From NCBI GenBank assembly GCA_042219835.1, contig JBHJMN010000004.1:1-64000 (forward strand): 64,000 nucleotides of DNA, in the 5' to 3' direction. The notes beneath the pieces are model-generated. The model did not search any database and was not told where the DNA came from. It was given only the letters and a program-made list of their open reading frames with translations. This stretch comes from Paenibacillus_G elgii_A (GTDB lineage: Bacteria > Bacillota > Bacilli > Paenibacillales > NBRC-103111). The translations under genes and the position numbers were made by a program. Shown piece after piece: positions 34,771-43,682 of the stretch (position 1 is the first letter of the stretch; each line of letters begins with the position of its first letter).

Positions 34771-35640
34771 TTAATTCACCATCATTAAAGCAGGCGCCGC
34801 CACCATAACCATGACGACAAAAAATATCATGACCATCGGAAACACCAGCTTGGATGCCGCTTCTTCACCGAGCGTTTTGGCAAGCGCCTTGCGCTTCTCC
34901 CACAGATTGGCAGATAGTTCCTTCAAGGCCATGACCAGTTCGTCGCCTCCCCGCTTGTAATTTAACAGCAGCGTAGTCGTAAACAGCGAAACCTCCTGCA
35001 TTGCGCACCGCTTGCTGAAGTCCTCCATCGCTTTGGAAAAGGACACGTTCACCTTAAGGGCGTGAACGGTTTCTTTCAATTCGGCCATTAACGGACTGGT
35101 AACGGCCTCTTTTCCATTTGCAATCCGTACCAGGGCCTGCGGTACCGTTTCGCCTGCGCCTACCAGCAGCATCAGTTGGTTCAATACTTCCGGAAGCTCA
35201 ATCAAGATGGACTGTTTCTTCCGTTTAAGCTCCCCGGCTGCTTGTTTATACATCAGAAACGGAACAAAGATCGTCAATGGCAGGCCGTAAACCAGCATCT
35301 CGGATTCTCCGGCAGCTAAACCGGCCATGGTGCTCAAAATAACCAGACCATAAACGATAATGAGCGTCTTGGCCGCAAACCATTTCGTTTCCGAGATCGC
35401 TAATTTCGCTCCGTATAGTCCTATCATGACGCGATGCACCTTGCCGAACGGCTCGGATAATCGGTCGGCCAGCTTCGTCCGGTCCATAAACCATAAGCCA
35501 GCGGGAGCGAGCCAATAGAACGCATCCGAACGCGAAAGACCTCGATTGTCGCGGACCCATGGAGCATACTTTGGAAATCCTGCCCACGCCGCACCCGCAA
35601 CGGCAATCAGCTCCAACAGCAACAGCCCTAGCATCCACAA
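34771..35640 (-). CDS. tadC: Tad pilus inner-membrane platform protein TadC
   Basis: 289 residues of the type II secretion F family. N-terminal helix, then two central helices after KWFAAKTLIIVYGLVILSTMAGL, the cytoplasmic T2SSF domain (LPEVLNQLMLLVGAGETVPQALVRIA ... FSKRCAMQEVSLFTTTLLLNYKRGGDELVMAL), and a C-terminal helix. TTG at 35640 is nine bases after AAGGTG; ATG 35634 is possible. Paired with TadB to form the platform on which TadA acts. Confidence 0.87.
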   Translation of the reverse strand: MWMLGLLLLELIAVAGAAWAGFPKYAPWVRDNRGLSRSDAFYWLAPAGLWFMDRTKLADRLSEPFGKVHRVMIGLYGAKLAISETKWFAAKTLIIVYGLVILSTMAGLAAGESEMLVYGLPLTIFVPFLMYKQAAGELKRKKQSILIELPEVLNQLMLLVGAGETVPQALVRIANGKEAVTSPLMAELKETVHALKVNVSFSKAMEDFSKRCAMQEVSLFTTTLLLNYKRGGDELVMALKELSANLWEKRKALAKTLGEEAASKLVFPMVMIFFVVMVMVAAPALMMVN

Positions 35641-35646
35641 ATCGCT

Positions 35647-36474
35647 TCACACCTTTATATTCATAATTTTTTGCGCCAAGGCAAAGCAGCCGAACAAGAC
35701 CCCAAGAGCACCGGTCATGATAAGCAGGCCGCCGCCTTGATACAGCGGTTCCATATAATCCGGCGTCGTCCATGCGAGTGCTGCAATGAGAATGACGGGC
35801 GCAACCGTGAGCACTTTGGATTCGAATTTCTTTTGGGCCAATGTGACTTGGATGTCCTGCTCGATATCCAATTTTTCCTGAATAATAACGGCCGTTCGCC
35901 GAACCACCTGAACCAGACTGCCTCCCGTCCGCTTGCATATCACAAATACGTCCGCGAACTGGCCGATCTCGTCGATGTGGGCCCGACGGCTGAAGTCGAG
36001 CAGGCATGCTTCCACCGTTTCACCGTTTTGCAGCCGCCAGATGATCAGTTCGAGCTCGCGCACAATCATCGCTCCGGCATCGGGATACAGCATCCGCAAG
36101 TCATCGAGCGCCTCGGCAAATGACGATTCGATCGAGCGGCCGGCCCCCATGGAAGAGGCCAGCGAAGCAAGCATTTGTTTGAACTGCTGTTTAAGCTGTG
36201 CCTTCCTTTTAGCTACGATGGCCTTGCGCCGTATGACGGGATAATAAAACCCGGTTAAGGCAAACAGCCCGGCAATCAACGGATTTTTGTAAAACACCAT
36301 AGCAATCCCCGCCATAGCGGCCGCACCGAAAAAGGTAGCAGCGGCCTTTTGTCCCCACGTCAGTTGGTATTCGTTATAGTCCGGAAGCTTAGCTTTGGAG
36401 ACCGCAGGCGCCAGCTTCGTGCCGAAAGACAACCCTACAAAGGCGCGCAAACGGCCGAAAGCCGATTTGTTCAT
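35647..36474 (-). CDS. tadB: Tad pilus inner-membrane platform protein TadB
   Basis: 275 residues, T2SSF family. Two early helices (AAATFFGAAAMAGIAMVFY, LIAGLFALTGFYYPVI), then a cytoplasmic domain with LASLASSMGAGRSIESSFAEALDDL and FADVFVICKRTGGSLVQVVRRTAVIIQEKLDIEQDI, then two C-terminal helices. The start follows GGGGGAGG. It lies between tadA and tadC, the conserved order. Confidence 0.88.
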   Translation of the reverse strand: MNKSAFGRLRAFVGLSFGTKLAPAVSKAKLPDYNEYQLTWGQKAAATFFGAAAMAGIAMVFYKNPLIAGLFALTGFYYPVIRRKAIVAKRKAQLKQQFKQMLASLASSMGAGRSIESSFAEALDDLRMLYPDAGAMIVRELELIIWRLQNGETVEACLLDFSRRAHIDEIGQFADVFVICKRTGGSLVQVVRRTAVIIQEKLDIEQDIQVTLAQKKFESKVLTVAPVILIAALAWTTPDYMEPLYQGGGLLIMTGALGVLFGCFALAQKIMNIKV

Positions 36475-36509
36475 GACAGATATCCTCCCCCTTTCCTGCT
36501 ATTGTCCTG

Positions 36510-37730
36510 TTAGATTAAGCCAGCCATTTCCAGCTTCCATGTCCCTTCCAGTTCATTCCCGGTAGGCTCAAGCTGCCCGATAACTTTGCCTTCCGGCGTC
36601 TCACCTGTCTCCACGAACCGGTAAAGCGGATTGAGCTTCACCTCCCCTTCGTCAACCCCGACAATTTCGGTAATTTCCGTCACCCGTCTGGAACGGTCGC
36701 GAAGACGAGTCAAGTGGATCATGACATCAATCGCCGATGCGATTTGCTTACGCACAACCTCGACAGGCAGGCTGGCTCCGCTCAATACCATCGTCTCCAA
36801 ACGACTTAGCATATCCTGAACCGAATTCGCATGGCCGGTCGATAACGCCCCGTCGTGTCCAGTATTAAGCGCTGCAAGCATATCCAAGGCTTCAGCCCCC
36901 CGGACTTCGCCGACAATGATGCGATTCGGCCGCATCCGCAGCGAGGAACGAATCAAGTCGCGAATCGAAATCTCGCCTTTTCCTTCCGTATTGGCATTGC
37001 GGGTTTCGAGGCTGACGAGGTTCGGCACGCCGCGAATTTGCAGTTCGGCCGAATCTTCGATCGTAATGACGCGTTCGTCCGGCGGAATATATTGTCCCAG
37101 CGCATTGAGAAACGTCGTTTTCCCCGAACCTGTTCCCCCTCCGATAAACAAATTGTATTTTGCCTTAACGAAGCGAATAAGCCGTTGCGCCGCTTCGCGC
37201 GAAAGCGCCTGACGTGCAATCAGATCGTCCAGCGTCATCGGCTTTTCCGGAAATTTCCGGATCGTCATCGCGGGACCTTTCAATGCAATCGGCGGGAGGA
37301 CGACGTTGACGCGGGAGCCGTCCGCAAGCCGGGCGTCAACGATCGGAGTCGACTCGTTCACAATCCGGTTGACCCGGCCGACGATCGCTTGAATCGTGTC
37401 TTCCAGCTTCTCCCTACTTTCGAAGCGGATTTCCGTCTCCAGCACGCGGCCGTCTTTTTCAACAAAGATCTGGTCATGAGAATTGATCATAATTTCAGTA
37501 ATCGTCCGATCGTCGACGAGCGGTTGGAGCACGTCCAAACCGCGGAACGAGTGAAACACCTCTTGCACCAAAGTCTGCTTTTGCCCCGCGGTCAAAAAGG
37601 ATTCCCTAGAGTAAGCAAACACAATTTGCTCAATCTGTTCCATGAGCTGCTCGTCCGACAAGGCATTTCCATAATCCAAGCTGTCCTGTACGCGCTGTTT
37701 GATCAGCTGTTTTAGGGCCACATCCTTCAT
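36510..37730 (-). CDS. tadA: Tad pilus assembly ATPase TadA (CpaF)
   Basis: 406 residues, secretion ATPase of the VirB11/CpaF family. Walker A GGGTGSGKTTFLNAL, an Asp box VITIEDSAEL, Walker B RPNRIIVGEVRGAEALDML and a His box DGALSTGHANS. It powers Flp pilus extension at the inner membrane. Its ATG overlaps the tadZ TGA by four bases (ATGA), so translation is coupled. The frame is open to 37829 but that part duplicates tadZ sequence in another frame. Confidence 0.93.
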   Translation of the reverse strand: MKDVALKQLIKQRVQDSLDYGNALSDEQLMEQIEQIVFAYSRESFLTAGQKQTLVQEVFHSFRGLDVLQPLVDDRTITEIMINSHDQIFVEKDGRVLETEIRFESREKLEDTIQAIVGRVNRIVNESTPIVDARLADGSRVNVVLPPIALKGPAMTIRKFPEKPMTLDDLIARQALSREAAQRLIRFVKAKYNLFIGGGTGSGKTTFLNALGQYIPPDERVITIEDSAELQIRGVPNLVSLETRNANTEGKGEISIRDLIRSSLRMRPNRIIVGEVRGAEALDMLAALNTGHDGALSTGHANSVQDMLSRLETMVLSGASLPVEVVRKQIASAIDVMIHLTRLRDRSRRVTEITEIVGVDEGEVKLNPLYRFVETGETPEGKVIGQLEPTGNELEGTWKLEMAGLI

Positions 37731-38839
37731 CGGTACCGCGATCCCTCCCCGCCGGCTCGAACCAAACCGGCAGCAGCCAAGGCAAAGGCCGGTGACATCA
37801 TGTCCTCCACTCGCCCGACGCCTTTCCATTCGGGGACGTAAGGCAATTCACTGTTATTTGCAAATCCGTACGCTTCGAACCGGTTCACCGCCTGTCCGGC
37901 ATTTTTGTTATGTACGAACCGCACCCTATGCAGCCAGTCTGTCGATCGTTCCCCGGCAGTCCAGCTTCGGAGCAGCTCGGCGTTTTTACTCAAATGTATG
38001 CAGTCGTCCAGCAGCAGCCATAGAACGAGGTCGGCCTCTTGAATCGCTTCCCTTGTCGCCGCATGCGGCGCCGAGTCCAAATCGATTACGATCCAGTCGT
38101 ACATCCTCGTAGCTTCGATCCCTTGCAACATGTGCTTTAGATCGGACGCCCCCATCTCCGCCAGTTCTTTCAGGTGCATCGACGGAGGAACGTAATCGAA
38201 CTTGTAGTCAGGATGCTTCCTTTTGAGCCCTTCCAGCTTGGAAGAAATAAGCGCTGGGGCCGTCTTGGCATAGTATAAAAGCTGGGAAAACGATTCCGTT
38301 TCCTCCGCTCCTTCCTGAACATACCAAGCCCGGGACGGGAGCAGCTCCAGACCCAAACAGAAGACGCGTTCCCCCTGCTGGGCAAGCTGGTACGCCAAAT
38401 GAACGGCCGTTACCGTTTTGCCCGTTCCGCCGACGGCCGAATAAACGGCGACCGTCTTCGCTCCCCGGTTCCCCCGCAGCGGCTCGCCTGCACTAAATTC
38501 ATTGTAATGCGCAGTAATACCCGATAACAGCTTGTCTAGCGGCTGGTATTTAAACATAATCGGATATTCGAGCAGTCCGCCCTCTCTTGCCGAATCGCTG
38601 ATCACGACCGTACACCCCGGTTTAAGCCCGAAAACGGCATCAGGCAGCGGCATAAGCGATTCGTGGACCATAATGATCAGCGGTTCCTTGCTTTGCTCTA
38701 CAAACCGGACTCCTTCATCCATCGACGTAAACACGCGTATACTAAACCGCTCCGCATATTCGGACGAGCGAACGTAAGCGGACAGCATCTCGCCAAAATA
38801 AGCATCCTCGTCCAACAGCACCAGCATAATTTTGGCCAC
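37727..38839 (-). CDS. tadZ: TadZ/CpaE-like pilus localisation ATPase
   Basis: 370 residues. N-terminal receiver-like domain (about 1-115; KIMLVLLDEDAYFGEMLSAYVR) lacking clear phosphorylation residues, then a ParA/MinD-type domain with VYSAVGGTGKTVTAVHLAYQLA. The Walker A lacks the first lysine of the deviant ParA motif (GGTGKT). YDWIVIDLDSAP is Walker B. TadZ places the pilus machine at a cell pole. GTG 38839 is preferred because GGAGGGG lies nine bases upstream; GTG 38848 is too close. First gene of the operon. Confidence 0.85.
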   Translation of the reverse strand: MAKIMLVLLDEDAYFGEMLSAYVRSSEYAERFSIRVFTSMDEGVRFVEQSKEPLIIMVHESLMPLPDAVFGLKPGCTVVISDSAREGGLLEYPIMFKYQPLDKLLSGITAHYNEFSAGEPLRGNRGAKTVAVYSAVGGTGKTVTAVHLAYQLAQQGERVFCLGLELLPSRAWYVQEGAEETESFSQLLYYAKTAPALISSKLEGLKRKHPDYKFDYVPPSMHLKELAEMGASDLKHMLQGIEATRMYDWIVIDLDSAPHAATREAIQEADLVLWLLLDDCIHLSKNAELLRSWTAGERSTDWLHRVRFVHNKNAGQAVNRFEAYGFANNSELPYVPEWKGVGRVEDMMSPAFALAAAGLVRAGGEGSRYR

Positions 38840-38937
38840 CGACGGCACCCCCTCCTTCGTATCTGTGCGATAAGCTTATTCCATTTCTCCCCTGCGCTTC
38901 ATAGATCACATACTCTCCAGTTCCCCCTTAGAAACAC

Positions 38938-38985
38938 AAAAAAAGCACACACTGACAGGAAATCCTTTCCTAGGTCAGCGGTGCT
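38938..38985 (-). terminator. Intrinsic terminator between the tad promoter and tadZ
   Basis: On the minus strand AGCAC / GTGCT, CTGAC / GTCAG and AGGAAA / TTTCCT nest into one hairpin with a three-base loop and short internal bulges, followed by seven T. It lies about 100 bases before tadZ. It can end transcripts from the methyltransferase gene, but it also lies downstream of the promoter at 39015-39042, so it may act as an attenuator. Confidence 0.8.
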
Positions 38986-39014
38986 TCCGCTTTTGTAACT
39001 ATGCAATTAACCGT

Positions 39015-39042
39015 ATTATAGCATAAAAAATGGGTAGCGCAA
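39015..39042 (-). promoter_or_regulatory. Sigma-A promoter upstream of the tad operon
   Basis: Minus strand TTGCGC (39037-39042), 16-base spacer, perfect TATAAT (39015-39020) with an extended -10 TGC just before it. Transcription should start near 39008, only about 23 bases ahead of the terminator hairpin. Confidence 0.65.
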
Positions 39043-39119
39043 GAGTCCGGAGCAAAAATTACGTTTCCACTTTGTCCGCCTCCCGATCTACACTTCCGTA
39101 TCCCCCGTTGCATCGCCGA

Positions 39120-39752
39120 TTAACAAAGCTCGGGCTTGGTTGCCGCCAGTACCCAGACAACCTTCGGTTTGTCATAGCGGTTCATGGTCTGCTCCTGTAC
39201 AAACGTGACTTGCCATTCCTGAAACAGCTGTTCCAGGTGCGGACGGTCGAAAAAACGCTTGCGCTTCCCGTCGAGCTCGTAATAGTTCGGCTCGATGAAC
39301 CTTCCTTGTCCGGCGCCGTATTCGAAGTCCCTTGTCGAATTGACCCGGCACCAAAGCTGCCCGCCCGGCTGAAGCACCCGGGAAATGTCCGCGACGATTC
39401 TCCCGGTATCGCTCCATGAGAAGTAATGGAGGCTTAAATCAGCCACCACAGCCCGCGCCGAACCGTCTGGAAATGGTAGCGGCTGCAGCAGATCAAGCTG
39501 CTTCGTCTTAGCCTGCGGTACCAGTTCTTGCACCAGCATAAGCGCTTCGTCTGAACGGTCGCAAGCGGTAACGGAGAAGCCTTTTTCCGTTAAATACAGC
39601 GTATCGTTCCCCGCGCCGCAGCCAAGATCCAGAATAGACCCCGTCTCGGACGGATCAAGACCTCCGATGAACGGCTCCAGCCACATATCGTACTTGACCT
39701 GCTCCGGTCTCAGCTTGGAATACAAATCGGTCCAAAAAATCGTATCCGACAT
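39120..39752 (-). CDS. Class I SAM-dependent methyltransferase
   Basis: 210 residues. Motif I ILDLGCGAGNDTLYL, then VTACDRSDEAL, ARAVVADLSLHYFSW and VLQPGGQLWCRVNS, as in UbiE/Methyltransf_25 enzymes. No substrate-specific domain. ATG 39752 is eight bases after AAAGGAG. Follows the RlmM-like gene by 40 bases on the same strand and is the last gene of the repair-type run. Confidence 0.87.
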   Translation of the reverse strand: MSDTIFWTDLYSKLRPEQVKYDMWLEPFIGGLDPSETGSILDLGCGAGNDTLYLTEKGFSVTACDRSDEALMLVQELVPQAKTKQLDLLQPLPFPDGSARAVVADLSLHYFSWSDTGRIVADISRVLQPGGQLWCRVNSTRDFEYGAGQGRFIEPNYYELDGKRKRFFDRPHLEQLFQEWQVTFVQEQTMNRYDKPKVVWVLAATKPELC

Positions 39753-39792
39753 TCGCAAGGCTCCTTTCGGCTCTCATTGCTAGAACAACCGG

Positions 39793-40830
39793 TCACATAT
39801 GTTTCATCAAAAACAGCGTAAGCTCCTCGCGGTTGTGAAAAAGCTGCTTCGCTTGCTGCAGCTCCAGCTCCGGAGCCAGATCGCTCACCACTTCGCGAAG
39901 CGTTTGAAACGCCTTCTTGTGCATCAGCTTCACTGTGATAACAGCCGTTCCACCCTGCTGCAGCGCACCCAACAGCCCCCGGACGAGCTTGGCCATTTGC
40001 CGGTGACTCCAGCTCATGTCGCAAACGAGCAGATCGAATGTGTTCGCCGCAAACGAAACCTCATCCGCCTTTTTCGGAAAATACGTAAGCTGCGGATGAC
40101 GCAGCAGCGACGCATCCAGCTTGGCCGGGTCGACCGCGGTTACCCGAAGTCCGCGCTCCAGCAGCAGCGACGTCCATCCGCCCGGCGCCGCGCCGATATC
40201 GAGCGCCGCCCGGTATTGAGACAAATCCAAGCCGAAGGCCTGCTCCGCCTCCAATAGCTTGAACTTGGCTCGCGATACTTGCCCTTCTTCCTTGCGGAAG
40301 CGGATGGCGCCGCCGGACCAATCGGACAAATTGTCCTGCGGCCGGGACAACCCGAAATATAGGTTAGCTTCCGTGAAATACAGCGAAAGGATGTAGTCTG
40401 CGTCGCGCGATACCGGATTCGCCTCGAAAACCGCTGCCAGCATCTCTTCAACGGAAGAGCGCACCGTCGGCAGGGAAAGGCTCGCTAAAGCTTCCCCTTC
40501 CGCTTTTCTGGCTTGTACCACTACGTTCATCTGCTTCAGCGACGCTCCCCTAGCGACCAGTATCTCATGAATATGGTGAATTGCATGTTCGAAAGTACCG
40601 TCCCACGATTGCTTTACATCGACCGGCAGCATATGCCGCAGAAATACAGGCTCCTGCGCCAGGATGCGCCCAATCGTCTCGCTGCGCTCAAATTCGGATG
40701 TAAATACGAACACTTCGCCTGGAACCAGCCATTCGAACTTAACCGACTGACCCAGCAGACGCCGAAGCTCTTCTTGCGCCTGCTGAGCAAATCCCCGGTT
40801 GGACGTGCCGATAAATGTCGAGTCGCTCAT
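39793..40830 (-). CDS. RlmM-like FtsJ-family RNA methyltransferase
   Basis: 345 residues. The N-terminal 170 look THUMP-like. The C-terminal Rossmann methyltransferase has the FtsJ-type motif I ALDIGAAPGGWTSLLLERG, with VTAVDPAKLD and FDLLVCDMSW, and VRGLLGALQQGGTAVITVKL supplies the late Lys of the K-D-K-E tetrad. This suggests 2'-O-methylation of rRNA as by RlmM. The ATG overlaps the TGA of the preceding ABC gene (TGATG). Confidence 0.85.
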   Translation of the reverse strand: MSDSTFIGTSNRGFAQQAQEELRRLLGQSVKFEWLVPGEVFVFTSEFERSETIGRILAQEPVFLRHMLPVDVKQSWDGTFEHAIHHIHEILVARGASLKQMNVVVQARKAEGEALASLSLPTVRSSVEEMLAAVFEANPVSRDADYILSLYFTEANLYFGLSRPQDNLSDWSGGAIRFRKEEGQVSRAKFKLLEAEQAFGLDLSQYRAALDIGAAPGGWTSLLLERGLRVTAVDPAKLDASLLRHPQLTYFPKKADEVSFAANTFDLLVCDMSWSHRQMAKLVRGLLGALQQGGTAVITVKLMHKKAFQTLREVVSDLAPELELQQAKQLFHNREELTLFLMKHM

Positions 40831-41603
40831 CACAGCACCTTAATCCAAGGCCGGTCTCCGGACCATTCGATCCGGATCGGCACTTGATACGCTTTTTCCA
40901 AATTTTCCTCGGTCAACACGTCCCGCTTCGCGCCGGAAGCAATAATACGTCCCTGCTCGATCAGTACAACGTGCGTGAAAAGCGGTACGATCTCTTCGAT
41001 ATGATGCGTAACATAAACAACTGTCATTTGCTGGCCGCCGAGCACGTTGATATTTTCAAGCAGCCGCTCACGTTCGTACAAGTCGAGACCCGAACAAGGC
41101 TCGTCCATAATGAGAATCGACGGATTTGTCATCAAAGCGCGGGCCAGCATCACTTTTTTTCGCTCGCCTTGCGACAGCGTACCAAGCGGCTGATTGGCCA
41201 GATGGGCAAGCTTCACCTTGTCCAGCATAGCGATCGCCTTCTCACGGGCAGACTGCGGAATTTCTTCATAAAAACGCAAGTAACCGAATTCGCCGGTGGC
41301 AATCACTTCCCACACCGGGTCCCCGGCATTTAATTTCTCATACAGCGATTGGCTGATATAACCGATCTGCTTGCGAACTTCACGGACGTCGCACTGCCCG
41401 TATGTATTGCCGAGCACTTGCACTTTTCCCCGGGTCGGGAACTCGTAGCCGTTCATCAGCTCCAGAACCGTCGTTTTGCCCGAGCCGTTCCGGCCGAGCA
41501 CGACCCAATGCTCCCCTTGACGAATATCGATATTGACGCCGGACAAAATATGCCGGTCTTCGCGGATAAAATAAATATCTTGTAAGGATAAGACCATTGT
41601 CAT
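40830..41603 (-). CDS. Stand-alone ABC ATPase, YlmA-like
   Basis: 257 residues, one ABC domain: Walker A GRNGSGKTTVLELM, Q-loop ISQSLYE, signature LSQGERKKVMLARAL, Walker B ILIMDEPCSGLD, H-loop VTHHIEEI. No permease gene is adjacent. B. subtilis YlmA and E. coli ModF-type orphan ATPases look similar; function unknown. The gene is packed between a receiver-like gene (13 bases) and an overlapping methyltransferase, so an intracellular role is more likely than transport. Confidence 0.85.
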   Translation of the reverse strand: MTMVLSLQDIYFIREDRHILSGVNIDIRQGEHWVVLGRNGSGKTTVLELMNGYEFPTRGKVQVLGNTYGQCDVREVRKQIGYISQSLYEKLNAGDPVWEVIATGEFGYLRFYEEIPQSAREKAIAMLDKVKLAHLANQPLGTLSQGERKKVMLARALMTNPSILIMDEPCSGLDLYERERLLENINVLGGQQMTVVYVTHHIEEIVPLFTHVVLIEQGRIIASGAKRDVLTEENLEKAYQVPIRIEWSGDRPWIKVL

Positions 41604-41616
41604 GTTGAATCACAAC

Positions 41617-41958
41617 CTATTCTTTTACAGTTTCGAAAATTTCCACAAGCAGCTCGGGAGGCATCGGACCGTTCGTCAGCCGGACGTGCTCAGGCTTGCT
41701 CACATAAAGTAGTTGAAACATTTGCTGACGACCCGCATCGCTCGACGTATGCAAATAAATGCGCTGCGGAAATAAACCGGCGCTTGCCATCGCCCGGACC
41801 AATTCCAGTCCGTTGGGCTGCCCCCAGCCCAAGTCGTAGTCGAGCGAAAGCACGTCCACTTCGCATTCCCGCAGCAGCAGCAAGCATTCCTCCACGGTAC
41901 GGGCAGGCACGAAGCCTTTGGGACAAGTACGATAATCGTCCAAATAAACGTGGATCAC
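41617..41958 (-). CDS. Receiver-like cyclic-phosphate processing domain protein (cREC)
   Basis: 113 residues, a single small receiver-like domain: IHVYLDDYRTCPKGFVPARTVEECLLLL, VDVLSLDYDLGWGQPNGLELVRAM, IYLHTSSDAGRQQM. Proteins of this type have been proposed to act on cyclic or terminal phosphates in RNA or DNA repair settings. GTG start overlaps the nfo stop (GTGA). Its place after nfo and fpg fits a repair accessory role, but the activity is inferred from family naming only. Confidence 0.75.
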   Translation of the reverse strand: MIHVYLDDYRTCPKGFVPARTVEECLLLLRECEVDVLSLDYDLGWGQPNGLELVRAMASAGLFPQRIYLHTSSDAGRQQMFQLLYVSKPEHVRLTNGPMPPELLVEIFETVKE

Positions 41959-42803
41959 CCTTCGCTCAGCTCCTTGACGTATCGAATTTCCGAAGCGTGC
42001 GTGCTCCCCCGCAGGACAGGCGTTTCCAGCACAGCCGGAAGGTCGGACATCGACTTGAGCACAGTCGAGCGCAGCAGCGAAGCGAACCTGGCTTCCCCGA
42101 TTTCACCCCGGCCGATCATGGCGTGCCGATCTTTATGCGCGCCTCGCGGATACACGGAATCGTTCAGATGTATCGCCCGAAGATGCTGCAAATAACCGGT
42201 CCCTGCCGCATGCCGCTCCAGCTCCGGCCACCCGTCCTTGGAGGAGGGCCATAAGCCCGAGGCAAAAGCATGACACGTATCAAGGCAAAAGCCGACAAGT
42301 CCCGGAAAAGCGCAAAGATTCCGCACCTGCACCAGTTCCTCAAGCGTCGTCCCCATGGAGGTTCCTTCGCCCGCCTGATTCTCGATCAGCACCAGCGAAC
42401 GGCCCGTATAGCCGGCAAGCGCTTCATTCATACATTGTATAATATTTTTATAGCCTTGTAACGGGTCTTCCCCTTTATATTTGCCAAAATGGACCACGAC
42501 GCCGACCGAGCCGCACGCATCTGCAATCTCAAGATCGTTGCGAAGCGAGGCGATCGTCGCCTGCCGCAGCTCGCCCGGGCCTACGGCAAGATTCGTCGGA
42601 TAAGGAGTGTGAGCGATGCTGAGCAGGCCATGCTCGCGGCAAAACCGGGCGCACTGCTCGGCGTCCTGGCGGTTGAACGACTTAACGGTCAGGCTTCGTG
42701 GATTTTTGGGGAAATATTGGAACGACTGGGCTCCTAGCTTTACCGCTGTCTTTGCTGCTTCTGCATAACCGCCCCGAATACTGATATGGCAGCCGAAACG
42801 CAT
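41955..42803 (-). CDS. nfo: Deoxyribonuclease IV (AP endonuclease, Nfo family)
   Basis: 282 residues, TIM-barrel with three zinc ions. Motifs: GCHISIRGGYAEAAKTA, SFQYFPKNPRS, LSIAHTPYPTNLA, VGVVVHFGKYKG, VLIENQAGEGTSMG, VGFCLDTCHAFASG, IHLNDSVYPRGAHKDRHAMIGRGEIG and AVLETPV. It cuts 5' to abasic sites and trims blocked 3' ends. The start at 42803 is behind GAGGTGAGGGGGC; the frame beyond lacks homology. It follows fpg by 13 bases, so glycosylase and AP endonuclease are made together. Confidence 0.95.
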   Translation of the reverse strand: MRFGCHISIRGGYAEAAKTAVKLGAQSFQYFPKNPRSLTVKSFNRQDAEQCARFCREHGLLSIAHTPYPTNLAVGPGELRQATIASLRNDLEIADACGSVGVVVHFGKYKGEDPLQGYKNIIQCMNEALAGYTGRSLVLIENQAGEGTSMGTTLEELVQVRNLCAFPGLVGFCLDTCHAFASGLWPSSKDGWPELERHAAGTGYLQHLRAIHLNDSVYPRGAHKDRHAMIGRGEIGEARFASLLRSTVLKSMSDLPAVLETPVLRGSTHASEIRYVKELSEG

Positions 42804-42816
42804 GGTCAACGCCCCC

Positions 42817-43626
42817 TCACCTCTGACAGATAAGACAGCAAAACGATTTCTTGGACGAGACATCGCGTCTGGCAATCGGGCTGCCGCAGCGCAAGCACGG
42901 TTCTCCTTCGCGGTCGTAAACCCGGCAGCGGCTGTCGAAGCCGCCCGTAAGCGAATCGCCGACGAATAGCGGCATTTCCATGTACCCGCCGCCCCGCGTC
43001 GCTTCCGTCAGCACTTCGCGCATGGAGTGGAATAAGCGGTGAAGCTCTTCAGCGGAGAGCGCACTGGGACGCCGGGACGGCAGGAGCCCTGCATGATAGC
43101 AGATTTCATCGCTGTAGCAGTTGCCGATGCCCGCAAAGACGCTTTGATCGACGAGACTGCTTTTGAGCGTACCCGCTTTTGCACGCAGACGCTCGGTGAA
43201 ACGGTCGGGCGTCAGCCCCGGATCGAATGGCTCGGGACCGAGCTTATTCATCAGCTCATCGACTTCCGACGAATTATGGAGATGCAAATAACCGAGCCGC
43301 AGCCCGATAAAAAACAAGTGACGATCTCCGAAGCCGAGTCGCACTTGAACGGACCGGTCGGGCTTTTCCTCTGCCCTGCCGTAGAACATCATGCCTCCGA
43401 GCATTAAATGAAGCACCAGAACGTTGCCTGTCGTTAAACGAAACAGTAAATGCTTCGCTTTCCGATCGATGCGGGAAACGGAGTGACCGATCAGTTCCTG
43501 CGCCCATCGCTCGGGCGTCACGTTAATCGATTTTTCTCTTGTGATTTCGGTATCCGTCACAGTCCGGCCTATGATTCGCTCGCTTAGCAGCTTACGGTAA
43601 TTTTCCATTTCGGGCAGCTCCGGCAT
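42817..43626 (-). CDS. Formamidopyrimidine-DNA glycosylase family (Fpg/Nei)
   Basis: 269 residues. N-terminal PELPEMENYRKLL gives the catalytic Pro and Glu; a conserved Lys lies in RKAKHLLFRL. The helix-two-turn-helix segment SLVDQSVFAGIGNCYSDEICYHAG and a C-terminal zinc finger CLRCGSPI...CCLIC are present. It excises oxidised bases and nicks the site. ENY rather than the usual VET after PELPEM suggests a subgroup apart from typical MutM. ATG 43626 is set by AAAGGAGC; the ATG two codons upstream is too near. Confidence 0.9.
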   Translation of the reverse strand: MPELPEMENYRKLLSERIIGRTVTDTEITREKSINVTPERWAQELIGHSVSRIDRKAKHLLFRLTTGNVLVLHLMLGGMMFYGRAEEKPDRSVQVRLGFGDRHLFFIGLRLGYLHLHNSSEVDELMNKLGPEPFDPGLTPDRFTERLRAKAGTLKSSLVDQSVFAGIGNCYSDEICYHAGLLPSRRPSALSAEELHRLFHSMREVLTEATRGGGYMEMPLFVGDSLTGGFDSRCRVYDREGEPCLRCGSPIARRDVSSKKSFCCLICQR

Positions 43627-43682
43627 CGTCATTGCTCCTTTCGGATCATGATCTTACCATGTATTACCACACCGAAGTGAAA

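Noticed and set aside
38938..39010. Known riboswitch class (c-di-GMP, preQ1) in the tad leader
   Set aside because: The leader is too short, and conserved bases of these classes are absent; only the terminator fold is supported.
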